Below, piece after piece: positions 53,948 through 62,848 of a stretch of DNA of 64,000 bases (the first letter of the stretch is position 1; every line of letters starts with the position of its first letter). The notes beneath the pieces were generated by a model that saw only the letters and a list, made by a program, of their open reading frames with translations, was not told the origin of the DNA and made no database searches. Origin of the DNA: G963678255 sp963678255 (GTDB lineage Bacteria > Cloacimonadota > Cloacimonadia > Cloacimonadales > WRIO01); contig CAXXTW010000002.1 of the NCBI GenBank assembly GCA_963678255.2, positions 1 through 64,000 of the forward strand, read 5' to 3'. A program made the position numbers and the translations under genes.

Positions 53948-55186
53948 ATGAATAAATATAATCTTCTTCATTGTTCCTTTTGCGGGAGACCCGAAACTGA
54001 AACAAAACATATGATTAAAGGCATCGCAGGAAACATTTGTGATGATTGTATCTCTATGTGTTTTACCATCATTGAATCCGATAAATCTGAACATGATTCT
54101 GATGGATTCAGTCTGCCTTCTCCACGTGAAATTAAAGATTATCTGGATGAATATGTTATCGAACAGGATAAAGCTAAACAAGTCCTTGCCGTTGCCGTCT
54201 ATAACCATTATAAACGTATTTTTAAACAGAAAAAAAATGATAATGATGTCGAGTTGGAAAAAAGCAATATTCTTATGCTTGGCCCTACTGGTTCAGGAAA
54301 AACTTTGATTGCTCAAACTCTGGCAAAACTCTTAAAAGTTCCTTTTGCTATCGCTGATGCCACAACTTTGACTGAAGCTGGTTATGTAGGAGAAGATGTA
54401 GAAAATATTCTCGTTCGTCTCCTTCAAAATGCCAATTATGATGTCGCTAAAGCTGAAAAGGGTATTGTCTATGTTGATGAAATCGATAAAATCGCTCGTA
54501 AATCTGAAACTCCCTCTATTACTAGAGATGTTTCCGGTGAAGGTGTTCAGCAAGCATTGTTAAAAATATTGGAAGGTACTAAAGTTAATGTGCCCCCAAA
54601 AGGTGGACGTAAACACCCTCATCAGGACTTTATCGAAGTAGATACTACTAATATTTTATTTATCGTTGGCGGTGCTTTTTGCGGTCTCGAGAAGATCATT
54701 GAGAGAAGACTGAACCAAAAAGTTGTCGGATTTGAAACTGGTGTCACCGAAGAAAACAAAACTAGCGCTGTGAATATCTTCCAAAAAGTCATTCCTGCTG
54801 ATTTAATTAAATATGGCATGATTCCTGAACTCGTTGGACGCTTACCAATTTTCTCCTCTCTGGATGAATTAGGAGAAATGGCTTTGGTCGAAATCCTCAC
54901 TCGCCCTAAAAATGCTATTTGTAAACAGTATAAAAAACTATTTAAAATGGATGGTGTTGAACTAGATTTTACTCCAGAAGCCTTAAAAGAACTTGCTTCT
55001 ATTGCTATAAAACAAAAAACTGGTGCAAGAGGCCTTCGTTCTATTATGGAAAGAGCTATGCTCGAAATTATGTATGAATTGCCTGAAATGACTAACGTTA
55101 AAGAGTGCTTAATCTCAAAAGATGTTATTCTAGGAAAAAAAGAACCAGTCTATGTCTTTGAAGAATCTAAAGAAATTACTGCATAA
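53948..55186 (+). CDS. clpX: Clp protease ATPase subunit ClpX
   Basis: This 412-residue AAA+ unfoldase has an N-terminal zinc domain with C9, C12, C31 and C34 (CSFCGRPE ... NICDDC), Walker A GPTGSGKT (112-119), the pore loop AGYVGED, Walker B IVYVDEIDKI, sensor regions and the C-terminal GARGLRSIMERAMLEIMYELP. The start at 53948 is preferred to GTG 53939 because AAGAGGT then lies 7 bases upstream. It feeds substrates to ClpP encoded just before it. Terminator follows. Confidence 0.97.
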   Translation: MNKYNLLHCSFCGRPETETKHMIKGIAGNICDDCISMCFTIIESDKSEHDSDGFSLPSPREIKDYLDEYVIEQDKAKQVLAVAVYNHYKRIFKQKKNDNDVELEKSNILMLGPTGSGKTLIAQTLAKLLKVPFAIADATTLTEAGYVGEDVENILVRLLQNANYDVAKAEKGIVYVDEIDKIARKSETPSITRDVSGEGVQQALLKILEGTKVNVPPKGGRKHPHQDFIEVDTTNILFIVGGAFCGLEKIIERRLNQKVVGFETGVTEENKTSAVNIFQKVIPADLIKYGMIPELVGRLPIFSSLDELGEMALVEILTRPKNAICKQYKKLFKMDGVELDFTPEALKELASIAIKQKTGARGLRSIMERAMLEIMYELPEMTNVKECLISKDVILGKKEPVYVFEESKEITA

Positions 55187-55194
55187 TAAATTTT

Positions 55195-55218
55195 AGCCCG
55201 TGAAAACGGGCTTTTTTA
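55195..55218. terminator. Bidirectional terminator after clpX
   Basis: AGCCCG-TGAAAA-CGGGCT followed by T6 on the plus strand, with TAAAATT on the other side; serves clpX and the converging receiver gene. Confidence 0.88.
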
Positions 55219-55593
55219 ATAGTTATAAAAAGTAAGTAATTTTTCTACAGACTCCCATGTAAAGGGCTTTATTATAAAATTATCTGCACCATAGGCTGTA
55301 AATTCTATCACTTGCTCAACAGTCGGATTATCTAACATCACAATGACTATTACTGAAGGATAGATACACTTAATCCTATCTATCAGATAAACGGCTGAAA
55401 CATCCAGTAATGTCGATGCTATAAAAAAACAATCAAAGGTAGATCCTTCTATCTCTTTTAATGCATCAATTCCATTATTTATACATTTTATATTTATGTG
55501 ATAATAAATGAAAATACTGTTCAAATTACTGAAAAAATCATTGTCATGGTCAATTACTAGGGCTGAATGGATAGATGTTTGGATGTTTTCCAT
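55216..55593 (-). CDS. Receiver-like protein lacking the phospho-acceptor aspartate
   Basis: This 125-residue protein is a single REC fold: SALVIDHDND (acidic pair, 15 and 17), then FDCFFIASTLLDVSAVYLI where the phospho-acceptor should be but Ala59 stands in its place, VIVIVMLDN, and NFIIKPF with the conserved Lys109. Without the Asp it cannot be phosphorylated in the usual way; such pseudo-receivers act as binding modules. Its start overlaps the stop of the membrane-protein gene by one base (TAATG). It is the last gene of a tightly packed signalling run. Confidence 0.8.
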   Translation of the reverse strand: MENIQTSIHSALVIDHDNDFFSNLNSIFIYYHINIKCINNGIDALKEIEGSTFDCFFIASTLLDVSAVYLIDRIKCIYPSVIVIVMLDNPTVEQVIEFTAYGADNFIIKPFTWESVEKLLTFYNY

Positions 55594-55937
55594 TATTTCT
55601 CGCTCTTTTCATTTATTTTTTCGTACACTCTGAATAATGAAAATTGTGTTGAATCATATTGAAGATTTGGAAATTCACGATGTTCTGTAAAATTGGTTAC
55701 TGGTTTTAACCTGCGGAATATTCTAACTGTACTTTTTGAAAGTGGATTAACCTGCTTTCTGATTTTTAAATTACGTTTCAATGATTCAGTTGTAGAATCT
55801 GATACAGATTTATAACTTAATTCAGCCAATTTGATTAGTCTTTTTATATAATAAATCCTAAATAAAACATAAAGAGAAAGAAAAATCATTAAAAATATAC
55901 TGATATAAAAAAAAGTATAAATATATCTAATCTCCAT
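55593..55937 (-). CDS. Single-pass membrane protein of the signalling run
   Basis: This 114-residue protein has one transmembrane helix near the N-terminus (YTFFYISIFLMIFLSLYVLF). A basic cytoplasmic segment follows (RIYYIKRLIKLAEL, SLKRNLKIRKQ) and a polar tail. No family recognised. It overlaps both neighbours by a single base (TAATG at each side), so it is translated with the KaiC-like and pseudo-receiver genes and may anchor them at the membrane. Confidence 0.65.
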   Translation of the reverse strand: MEIRYIYTFFYISIFLMIFLSLYVLFRIYYIKRLIKLAELSYKSVSDSTTESLKRNLKIRKQVNPLSKSTVRIFRRLKPVTNFTEHREFPNLQYDSTQFSLFRVYEKINEKSEK

Positions 55938-57505
55938 TAAAAAATCCTTTTTATCACATCATCTATGTCTGTGTTATCGAAAGGATAATTTATAAATTGC
56001 GTTTTTTGATTGTTTTCGACATAATCATCTAGTGTATTACTATTTATGTTTTCATCTGTTAAAAGGTTCTTTATTATATTTACTGTATTATGCTTATAAT
56101 GAACGTTCCTAGTATTTATTGATAATTGGATTGATTGAAGCGTTTTATTGATCTCTGACTCTGAAAGATTATCAAAAAAGGCTATTAGGTATGATTGACT
56201 ATTTTTGTCTTTAAATTCTAAAATTGTTAATAGCTTTTTGTATTGTTTATAGGCTGAAATGATATTGTTCTTTTCCATGTCTGTTATTAAAATTTTAAAA
56301 AACTGGATGGAATGGGCTTCTTCAATTGATTTTTGTGCATAATCCTTTACTAATCTATAAACCGCTTCATAATATGTATTTGAATTTAAATCTACATGAA
56401 GATCTATATTGTTCTTGTAATGAACAGTAATTTTGTAATTCGATTCTGATTGTTTTACGGCTGGGTAAAGATGTAATAAAATTTCTTTTAAGTCACTATC
56501 ATTAAATGGCTCACTTAAAAAACGAGTTGCTCCTATTCTAATAGCTCTGACCCTCTGATTGGGAGACGTGCTCTTACAGCATACAAATATTATTTTTATG
56601 TTTATGAATTTGTTACGTAACTTTCTTACAAAATCTAATCCGTAAATATTATCTATCATTTGTGGAACAAAGATGATTGTCTTTTGCTCATTAGAAATCC
56701 TATTAGAAATATCTTCAAGTTTTGTATAGATTATATATTGGGTTTGTTTTGAAAGAAATTTATTTAGTATTATCGTTAAATCCTTTATGTCTGAATGATA
56801 AAATACATTATCTACATCATGAATGGTTACATTTGAATTTGTTTGAATGTGCGGGAAATTGAAACTTTTAAGAGAATCTAAGATAAAAAGCATATCATGA
56901 TTCGATGATGTCTCAAAATCATGGTAATTCAAAGAATGAATGGGATTACGAAATTGATATTTAAAAGTAAAAATTCCCCTTGTAAAGCGTTCTGCTATTG
57001 TCTGACACTCTACATCTAATGTTGAATAATCTATAAATTTCGTGATTTGTATCTCTTTAAAATAATTGAAAATTCGATTTGTAATTAATTTCGAATGTAC
57101 ATGATTGCAATTATTTATAAAATTCTTTAATGAATCCAAAATTAGTAGATCAGGCTTATCATTTATCATATAATGGTTTAGATCGTCTATTACTATAGAG
57201 ATATTATTGGTATTGTTTAATATAATATCCATTTCTGCTGGTATTTCTAGGATAACCAATTTTTGTGACTCCAATGCCTGTTGAAAATCAAACCCTAAAA
57301 ATATACAATCATCAATGATACTGTTTGCATTTTGAGATGTAATAAACAAGCATCGTTTGTTATTTACTAAAAAATTATTAATGATATTATATTCAAATAT
57401 GTGATTTAAATGAAGATAATTGCTTTTAATCAAATATGTCTTATCTATCTCTAAGGCTTGAAGATTTTGATCAATATATGGGATTCCTGTTGTAAATTGA
57501 TCCAT
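55937..57505 (-). CDS. KaiC-like protein without a P-loop, fused to a receiver-like domain
   Basis: This 522-residue protein opens TTGIPYIDQNLQALEIDKTY, the start of KaiC/RecA-like domains. Where the Walker A (GPPGSGKT-type) is expected it reads LIKSNYLHLNHIF, so nucleotide binding is doubtful. The rest follows the fold: RCLFITSQNANSIIDDCIFLGF, LVILEIPAEM, PDLLILDSLKNFI (Walker B-like). A middle region ending KIIFVCCKSTSPNQRVRAIRIGATRFLSEPF resembles a receiver strand 4-5 segment with Glu where Lys is expected. The C-terminal ~180 residues (SNTYYEAVYRLVKDYA ... YLIAFFDNLSESEI) are uncharacterised and could be a degenerate GGDEF-like domain. Function unknown. It is coupled to its neighbours. 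Confidence 0.65.
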   Translation of the reverse strand: MDQFTTGIPYIDQNLQALEIDKTYLIKSNYLHLNHIFEYNIINNFLVNNKRCLFITSQNANSIIDDCIFLGFDFQQALESQKLVILEIPAEMDIILNNTNNISIVIDDLNHYMINDKPDLLILDSLKNFINNCNHVHSKLITNRIFNYFKEIQITKFIDYSTLDVECQTIAERFTRGIFTFKYQFRNPIHSLNYHDFETSSNHDMLFILDSLKSFNFPHIQTNSNVTIHDVDNVFYHSDIKDLTIILNKFLSKQTQYIIYTKLEDISNRISNEQKTIIFVPQMIDNIYGLDFVRKLRNKFINIKIIFVCCKSTSPNQRVRAIRIGATRFLSEPFNDSDLKEILLHLYPAVKQSESNYKITVHYKNNIDLHVDLNSNTYYEAVYRLVKDYAQKSIEEAHSIQFFKILITDMEKNNIISAYKQYKKLLTILEFKDKNSQSYLIAFFDNLSESEINKTLQSIQLSINTRNVHYKHNTVNIIKNLLTDENINSNTLDDYVENNQKTQFINYPFDNTDIDDVIKRIF

Positions 57506-57506
57506 C

Positions 57507-58370
57507 TTATACTTGATTTAAAAACGATAAATAAGCATTATACTTTTGTTGAATATTTGGAACTAAATTATAAAAATCATTTCTTTTTATCTGTAAATAT
57601 CCCCAGACCCAGCGTGGGATTAACTCTACCAGCTGTGATGTTGATGTCCCAAGTTGCATTCCTTTTGCAAAATTGTTTGCGACTGCTACAACTGATACCA
57701 TATCTTTATCCTTGGGTGAATTATCTATCATATGATGATATTGAATACAGTTCTGCACCGCTTCTGGGAATAACCATTGTTCTGCAAAAAAGGCACCAAC
57801 CGATTGATGATCTATTCCGAATACTTGGTTTTCTATTGGAACAGAGTATTGATATGGATTTTTTGCCATTATCATTAAATAATGATTAAACTCTTTTGGC
57901 ATAAAATTTATTAAAATGAACTTGCCTAAATCGTGTAAAAGACCACATATAAATACTTGTTCTGAATTTTTTGGTTGGGAAAGAAAAATTATCTCCTGTG
58001 CCGCTATGGCTGATCCAAGACTATGCCTCCATAAATCCTCACCGATATCAACTTTTGGCTTTGCTAATACTCTGTTCAGTAAATTTACTGTAAATATCTT
58101 TTCTAATGTTCTGTAACCTAGGATTGATATTGCTAATTTTACCGTCCCTACTTTTTTTGATAATCCGTAAAAACTCGAATTTGCCATTTTTAACACTGAT
58201 GCTGTTAACCCAGGATCTTTATCTATAACTGCTGCTAAATGATCTAATTGAACATCCGGATTAGACATAGCTTTATTAAATTCTAATAGTACAGAACTGA
58301 AGTATAACATCGTTGTTGAATCATTACTTAACTGATGGAGTTGATTCAATATTTCATTCTTGGTCTTCAT
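57507..58370 (-). CDS. HDOD-domain signalling protein
   Basis: This 287-residue protein has the HDOD pattern: LAAVIDKDPGLTASVLKMAN, AISILGYRTLEKIFTVNLL, and an HD motif retained in FICGLLHDLGKFILINF, then DHQSVGAFFAEQW and QNCIQYHH. HDOD proteins are signalling domains related to HD-GYP, usually without phosphodiesterase activity. The start at 58370 has GGGAG upstream; the longer frame begins inside the neighbouring gene. It overlaps that gene by 17 bp and is separated by a single base from the KaiC-like gene. Confidence 0.85.
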   Translation of the reverse strand: MKTKNEILNQLHQLSNDSTTMLYFSSVLLEFNKAMSNPDVQLDHLAAVIDKDPGLTASVLKMANSSFYGLSKKVGTVKLAISILGYRTLEKIFTVNLLNRVLAKPKVDIGEDLWRHSLGSAIAAQEIIFLSQPKNSEQVFICGLLHDLGKFILINFMPKEFNHYLMIMAKNPYQYSVPIENQVFGIDHQSVGAFFAEQWLFPEAVQNCIQYHHMIDNSPKDKDMVSVVAVANNFAKGMQLGTSTSQLVELIPRWVWGYLQIKRNDFYNLVPNIQQKYNAYLSFLNQV

Positions 58371-58692
58371 TCCACTTCTCCCATACTGCATTTTGTACGA
58401 CAGCTTCGTAAAGTTCATACATGATTGGATCCTCTATACAGTCTCTAAATATTTTTTTCTTTAATGGCCTGATTTGCTGAAGAAGAAGATTTCTTTCTTC
58501 CTCAGTCATATCTTTTTGTTCCCCATCATTACTGGATACTACTACGAAATCTACATTATATTTTTTAAAAATTGAAATGTAATAATCATCTATGACTATT
58601 CCTGCTTTTAAAAGAACCTGACCCTTCGGAGTCATCACATCCTGTGCCAGTTTCATGCCTAACTCTACTTTTTCTAAAGGTAAAGCTTTCAT
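58354..58692 (-). CDS. HD-GYP N-terminal-like (DUF3391-type) stand-alone protein
   Basis: This 112-residue protein starts MKALPLEKVELGMKLAQDVM followed by GQVLLKAGIVIDDYYISIFK KYNVDFVVV, the pattern of the domain found ahead of HD-GYP phosphodiesterases. The helical second half (ERNLLLQQIRPLKKKIFRD) carries no HD or GYP motif. The HDOD gene that overlaps it may be its functional other half, i.e. a split HD-GYP-like protein. GAGGGAG lies 6 bases before the ATG; the gap to the PHP gene is one base. Confidence 0.65.
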   Translation of the reverse strand: MKALPLEKVELGMKLAQDVMTPKGQVLLKAGIVIDDYYISIFKKYNVDFVVVSSNDGEQKDMTEEERNLLLQQIRPLKKKIFRDCIEDPIMYELYEAVVQNAVWEKWNEDQE

Positions 58693-58693
58693 A

Positions 58694-59494
58694 CTAAACT
58701 CCCTCAATCTTCATTTGATCCCAACAACCATTATGCTTATAAGATAAGTATTTAAAACCACTATGACGAATATTTTTTATTGTTTGGTTATAATAATTAT
58801 CAAACTGGTCTATATGATGTGTGTCTGAACCTAGTGTTATAAGCGTGCCACCCATATCATAATACAATTTTATGATATCTATCCCTGGTAAGTGCATTTT
58901 AAAGTTTGATCTAAATCCGGAATAATTTACTTCTAAAGCAATATTCTTGGATATCATTATTTTGAGTATTTTGCTTATCTGATCTAGATAATTATCATCT
59001 TTACATTGCGTTTGATCAGATACTTCTCGCTTAAATATTCCTAAATGTCCCAAACTGTCTATGCCTCCCTTCATCACTATTTCTTCTACTTCTTGATAAT
59101 ATTGCATAATTATGTTTTCTTGTAAAGAAAAATTTATCGGTGTCGATAAGTTTTTTAAATTCTTTAATAAATGTAAGGATCCTATAATAAATTCCGGCTG
59201 GATATAATTAAATAATTCGTTTGCTTGATCTAGTGTTAAGTGACTCTCTCCTAATTCGATACCAAACCCAATATGAAGCTTATTCTTATATCTGTTTTTT
59301 AATGAATCAATTCGATTAAAATATTTGCGTAAGGGTAGAATCCCATAATTTACTATCTCATAAGGTACCAAATCCATGTGCTCTGTAAAACAGATATAAT
59401 GATAATGTAGTGAAATTGCTTTTTGGATGATCTCCTCATATTTATTTGTACTGTCACTGCTAAATTCTCCATGAATATGAGTATCTATTTTCAT
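58694..59494 (-). CDS. PHP-domain phosphoesterase (histidinol-phosphatase-like)
   Basis: This 266-residue protein has the metal-binding motifs of the PHP family: MKIDTHIHGEFS (HxH), ICFTEHMDL, FIIGSLHLL, LGHLGIFKR and the C-terminal GSDTHH. The arrangement is close to HisJ-type histidinol phosphatases, but no histidine genes are nearby, and here it lies among signalling genes. The start at 59494 has AAGGA overlapping the stop of the activase gene, one base away. Natural substrate unknown. Confidence 0.8.
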   Translation of the reverse strand: MKIDTHIHGEFSSDSTNKYEEIIQKAISLHYHYICFTEHMDLVPYEIVNYGILPLRKYFNRIDSLKNRYKNKLHIGFGIELGESHLTLDQANELFNYIQPEFIIGSLHLLKNLKNLSTPINFSLQENIIMQYYQEVEEIVMKGGIDSLGHLGIFKREVSDQTQCKDDNYLDQISKILKIMISKNIALEVNYSGFRSNFKMHLPGIDIIKLYYDMGGTLITLGSDTHHIDQFDNYYNQTIKNIRHSGFKYLSYKHNGCWDQMKIEGV

Positions 59495-59495
59495 T

Positions 59496-60287
59496 TTAAT
59501 CCTTAATATATTTTTCAAAACCGGTTAGTGCTGCCCCTAAAGCGCCAGTTATGGTGGGATTGGCTGGCACATAGATGTCCCTGTTAAATTCTAACTCTAA
59601 CATATTGCCCATTAATTTGTTACGAGCTACCCCTCCTACAAAACCTATAGGACCTGCTAAGTCTAAATGACTGCCCATGGTTCTTACCCTACGAGCGATT
59701 GAATGATAAACTGAGGCAATTATATCCGATGCCTGTTGACCTGTATTGATCAGCCCTATGATCTCTGATTCTGCAAAAACAACACATACACTACTGATTT
59801 CTAAAAGTCCTTTATACCCTAGTCCTATTTTATCAATCTCTTCTAAATCTGTCTGAAATATGTCTGCTGTTTTCTCTAAAAATCGGCCTGTACCTGCTGC
59901 ACATTTGTCATTCATCACAAAATCTGTTACTTTCTTCTGTTCATTTATCTGAATCATTTTTGAATCTTGTCCACCAATATCTATTACAGTTCTAATCTGA
60001 TCATTAAAGTAAAGCACACCTTTTGCATGACAATGAATTTCCGAGGAAACTAAATTTGCAAAACTAACGAGATTACGACCATAACCTGTTGCAACAATAT
60101 TCTTTAAGGATTTCTCTTCGAGTTTATTCTTTAATATTATTGATTGATAAGATGATCTTATGGTTTTAGACGGATTTATGCCTGTAGATTCGATCAAGTA
60201 ATCTACTATTTGTTCTTGATCTATATCAAATAATACAACTTTTATAGATCTTGACCCGCAATCTATTCCTATGGTATGTCTATTCAT
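59496..60287 (-). CDS. Activase of 2-hydroxyacyl-CoA dehydratase (BcrA/BadF family ATPase)
   Basis: This 263-residue protein is a dimeric iron-sulfur ATPase of the HgdC type that injects an electron into the dehydratase. Visible are the ASKHA phosphate loops IGIDCGSRSIKVVLF and VIDIGGQDSKMIQI, the [4Fe-4S] cysteines C129 (NDKCAAGTGRF) and C168 (ISSVCVVFAESE), and the adenosine motif GPIGFVGGVARNKLM. The length matches the family. The dehydratase subunits are not in this window. It lies 5 bp downstream of the M16 peptidase gene and overlaps no partner. Confidence 0.9.
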   Translation of the reverse strand: MNRHTIGIDCGSRSIKVVLFDIDQEQIVDYLIESTGINPSKTIRSSYQSIILKNKLEEKSLKNIVATGYGRNLVSFANLVSSEIHCHAKGVLYFNDQIRTVIDIGGQDSKMIQINEQKKVTDFVMNDKCAAGTGRFLEKTADIFQTDLEEIDKIGLGYKGLLEISSVCVVFAESEIIGLINTGQQASDIIASVYHSIARRVRTMGSHLDLAGPIGFVGGVARNKLMGNMLELEFNRDIYVPANPTITGALGAALTGFEKYIKD

Positions 60288-60292
60288 AGGAT

Positions 60293-62830
60293 TTAATGGA
60301 GAATATGCATAAAGAGATTGTCATCTGTAAAGTACTCTTCAGCTAATTGTTTTAGAAGTTTTAAACTGATTTTATCCAATCTCTTTTCTCTGTCTAGATA
60401 ATACTGATAGTCATATCCTTTTAATAAAACAGATGATATGATTTGTGCTTGTGATTGAACACTCTCTTCTTCTATACGACATTGACCTTTTACATAACGC
60501 TTTGCTAGTATTAATTCTTCTTTAAGAATTCCTTTTTGTGCTACTTTTTTCAGGACATCTTTAATACATTGCACCGCTTCTTCTTCTCTGTTTTTATCTA
60601 CAATACTGAATACATCAAAATATCCTACATGTTCCAACGCATCAAAATCAAATTCCACTGAATACGCTAATCCTCGCTTTTCTCTGATTTCTGTAAATAG
60701 TCTGGAGTTCATATCTCCACCAATTATTTGCGAAAGAAGATATAACCCAGCTTTTTTCTCATTTTCATTTGATGTGCAGGAAAACCCGCCAATATTGATT
60801 ATTGATTGATCAAGATCCTGATCAAGTACAATAATCTTATCTTTCGGTTTGGTCAAAGTATCATAAATGGGATGATTTTGATAGAATTCTCCCTGAGAAA
60901 ACATCTTTTCTATGGAGTAATATACATCATCAAAATCTATATCCCCAATCACTGTTATTACACCTTTCGCATTCAATATATGGCTTTTATACCAATCATA
61001 TATTTTCTTCCTGCTAAAATTTTTTAGTGTGTTGGGTTGACCTTCTTTGCTTAATATATTGGAATCCTGTCCAAACATCATTTGTTTCCAAAGATAAACT
61101 GCATAACTTTGAGGATAATCTTGAATTCTATTTAAACTGCTAATAAAGGTCTTTTTTAAATTCTGAAAATGATCTTGCTTAAATAATGGACTAAATAATA
61201 CATCACTGATAGATTCTATTGCTGATAATAAATTGTTGTTGAAACATTTAAGCTTCAATTTTGTGTTTTCTTTTGATGTCGATATCCCAAATTGAATGCC
61301 ATTATTGGTACAATAATTTAAAAATTGTTCGTAATCTTTTTTTGCATTACCATAAAGCATATTCGCTGCGGTTAACTGATTTATCCCCAATAAATCCGGC
61401 GTTTCATGCAACTGATTACTCTTTAATGCTAAAGACACTCCACAAATTGGTTTGCCCGGTACTTTTTTAAGAAATATTTCTAAACCATTGGGTAGTTTGG
61501 TCTGTAATATCTGATCTTTCGTATGATTTTTTATCTTTTTGGAATTGTATTTTTCTATCAGATTTAAAACTCGATCTTTTTCTAATGATTTTTTCCCTGA
61601 AGTAAAAATATACATTGAATTAAAATTTAAGAAATTCTTGATCGTGGACATGATTTGATTCTCTGTTAATGCATTTATTATCGGCTCATATTCAAAAAAA
61701 TGATTGTAATCTCCCAGTATTTCTTCTGTTCCTAAACTTAATCCAAAAGATTCAACATATTCTAATGTATATTTTGACGAATACACTAATTCCCTTTTAT
61801 GATTATCTATCTCATCTGTATGTAAACCAAAACGATATAATTCTCTATATTCATCAAGAACTGATTCGATGATCTTGTAAAGATCTGCATTTTTCCCTGG
61901 ATTGATCAAGATTATCGTTAATCCATCATAGATTCCCGAAAGAGAATGAACCTTTAAAGCATCAATTAATTTTTCTTTGATATATAGCCGCTTATATAAT
62001 CGGGAGTTTTTACCAACACAAAATGCTTTTCCTATCAATGATAAGACATAAGATTCTGGATTGTTGTCTGATAACTCTGGTATAACAAATCCTATGATGT
62101 CTCGTCCTACTTTTTTGGGGAGAAAATGATACTCTGATACTTGAGGAAAAGGCTCTCTTTCGTAGATTTGCTTACTAATTTCGTTTTTTTCCCATGTATC
62201 AAAAAATCCTTCTATCATATGATCTGTTTCTTCTTTATTAAAACTTCCTGTTATACATAAAAAACAATTATTTGGTCGGTAATATTCTGAATAAAATGCC
62301 CTGAGTTTTTCTGGTGTGGCTTCTTTCAAGGATTGTACTGTCCCTATTATCGGGTTTCTGTACGGATTACTCTTAAAATAGATCGTTGGAACATGCTCAA
62401 CAAAAGAATCTTCCGGATCATTTTTATATTGCTTTAATTCCTCAAGTACAACTTTTCTCTCCGAAATAAAGTCCTTATCTGAAAAATTAGCATATCTTGC
62501 CAATTCACATAATAACTCTATCCCTTCTTCGATATGCTCCGAGGGGAGTGTTAAATAAAAACAGGTAGAATCAAACTCAGTGAATGCATTAATGGAGGCT
62601 CCTAAAAACGAAGCTTTTTCCATTATTGTGTTTAACGGAAATTTACGCGTTGATTTAAAAACCAAATGTTCTGTGAAGTGACTATAACCTGCCTGATCGT
62701 TTCGTTCCCAACATGATCCCATCCCTACGTATAACTGAATATTGACAATGGGATAGCTATTGTCTGTGGCATAGATGATTTTAAATCCATTGTTTAAGAA
62801 TTTATGATTTACCGTCTCTTTTGAATACAT
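60293..62830 (-). CDS. M16-family zinc peptidase, two-domain
   Basis: This 845-residue protein has the inverted zinc motif HFTEH (51-55) and the third ligand near E131 (VVLEELKQYKNDPE), as in pitrilysin-type peptidases. Two related halves follow, the second around LPNGLEIFLKKVPGKPICG lacking HxxEH, which is the usual arrangement of an active plus an inactive domain. FTEIREKRGLAYSVEFDFDA is the conserved R/Y region near the end. No signal peptide is seen, so it is probably cytoplasmic and degrades small peptides. It sits between folE2 and the activase gene. Confidence 0.92.
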   Translation of the reverse strand: MYSKETVNHKFLNNGFKIIYATDNSYPIVNIQLYVGMGSCWERNDQAGYSHFTEHLVFKSTRKFPLNTIMEKASFLGASINAFTEFDSTCFYLTLPSEHIEEGIELLCELARYANFSDKDFISERKVVLEELKQYKNDPEDSFVEHVPTIYFKSNPYRNPIIGTVQSLKEATPEKLRAFYSEYYRPNNCFLCITGSFNKEETDHMIEGFFDTWEKNEISKQIYEREPFPQVSEYHFLPKKVGRDIIGFVIPELSDNNPESYVLSLIGKAFCVGKNSRLYKRLYIKEKLIDALKVHSLSGIYDGLTIILINPGKNADLYKIIESVLDEYRELYRFGLHTDEIDNHKRELVYSSKYTLEYVESFGLSLGTEEILGDYNHFFEYEPIINALTENQIMSTIKNFLNFNSMYIFTSGKKSLEKDRVLNLIEKYNSKKIKNHTKDQILQTKLPNGLEIFLKKVPGKPICGVSLALKSNQLHETPDLLGINQLTAANMLYGNAKKDYEQFLNYCTNNGIQFGISTSKENTKLKLKCFNNNLLSAIESISDVLFSPLFKQDHFQNLKKTFISSLNRIQDYPQSYAVYLWKQMMFGQDSNILSKEGQPNTLKNFSRKKIYDWYKSHILNAKGVITVIGDIDFDDVYYSIEKMFSQGEFYQNHPIYDTLTKPKDKIIVLDQDLDQSIINIGGFSCTSNENEKKAGLYLLSQIIGGDMNSRLFTEIREKRGLAYSVEFDFDALEHVGYFDVFSIVDKNREEEAVQCIKDVLKKVAQKGILKEELILAKRYVKGQCRIEEESVQSQAQIISSVLLKGYDYQYYLDREKRLDKISLKLLKQLAEEYFTDDNLFMHILH

Positions 62831-62848
62831 GGTTGATGCTCCGAATAA

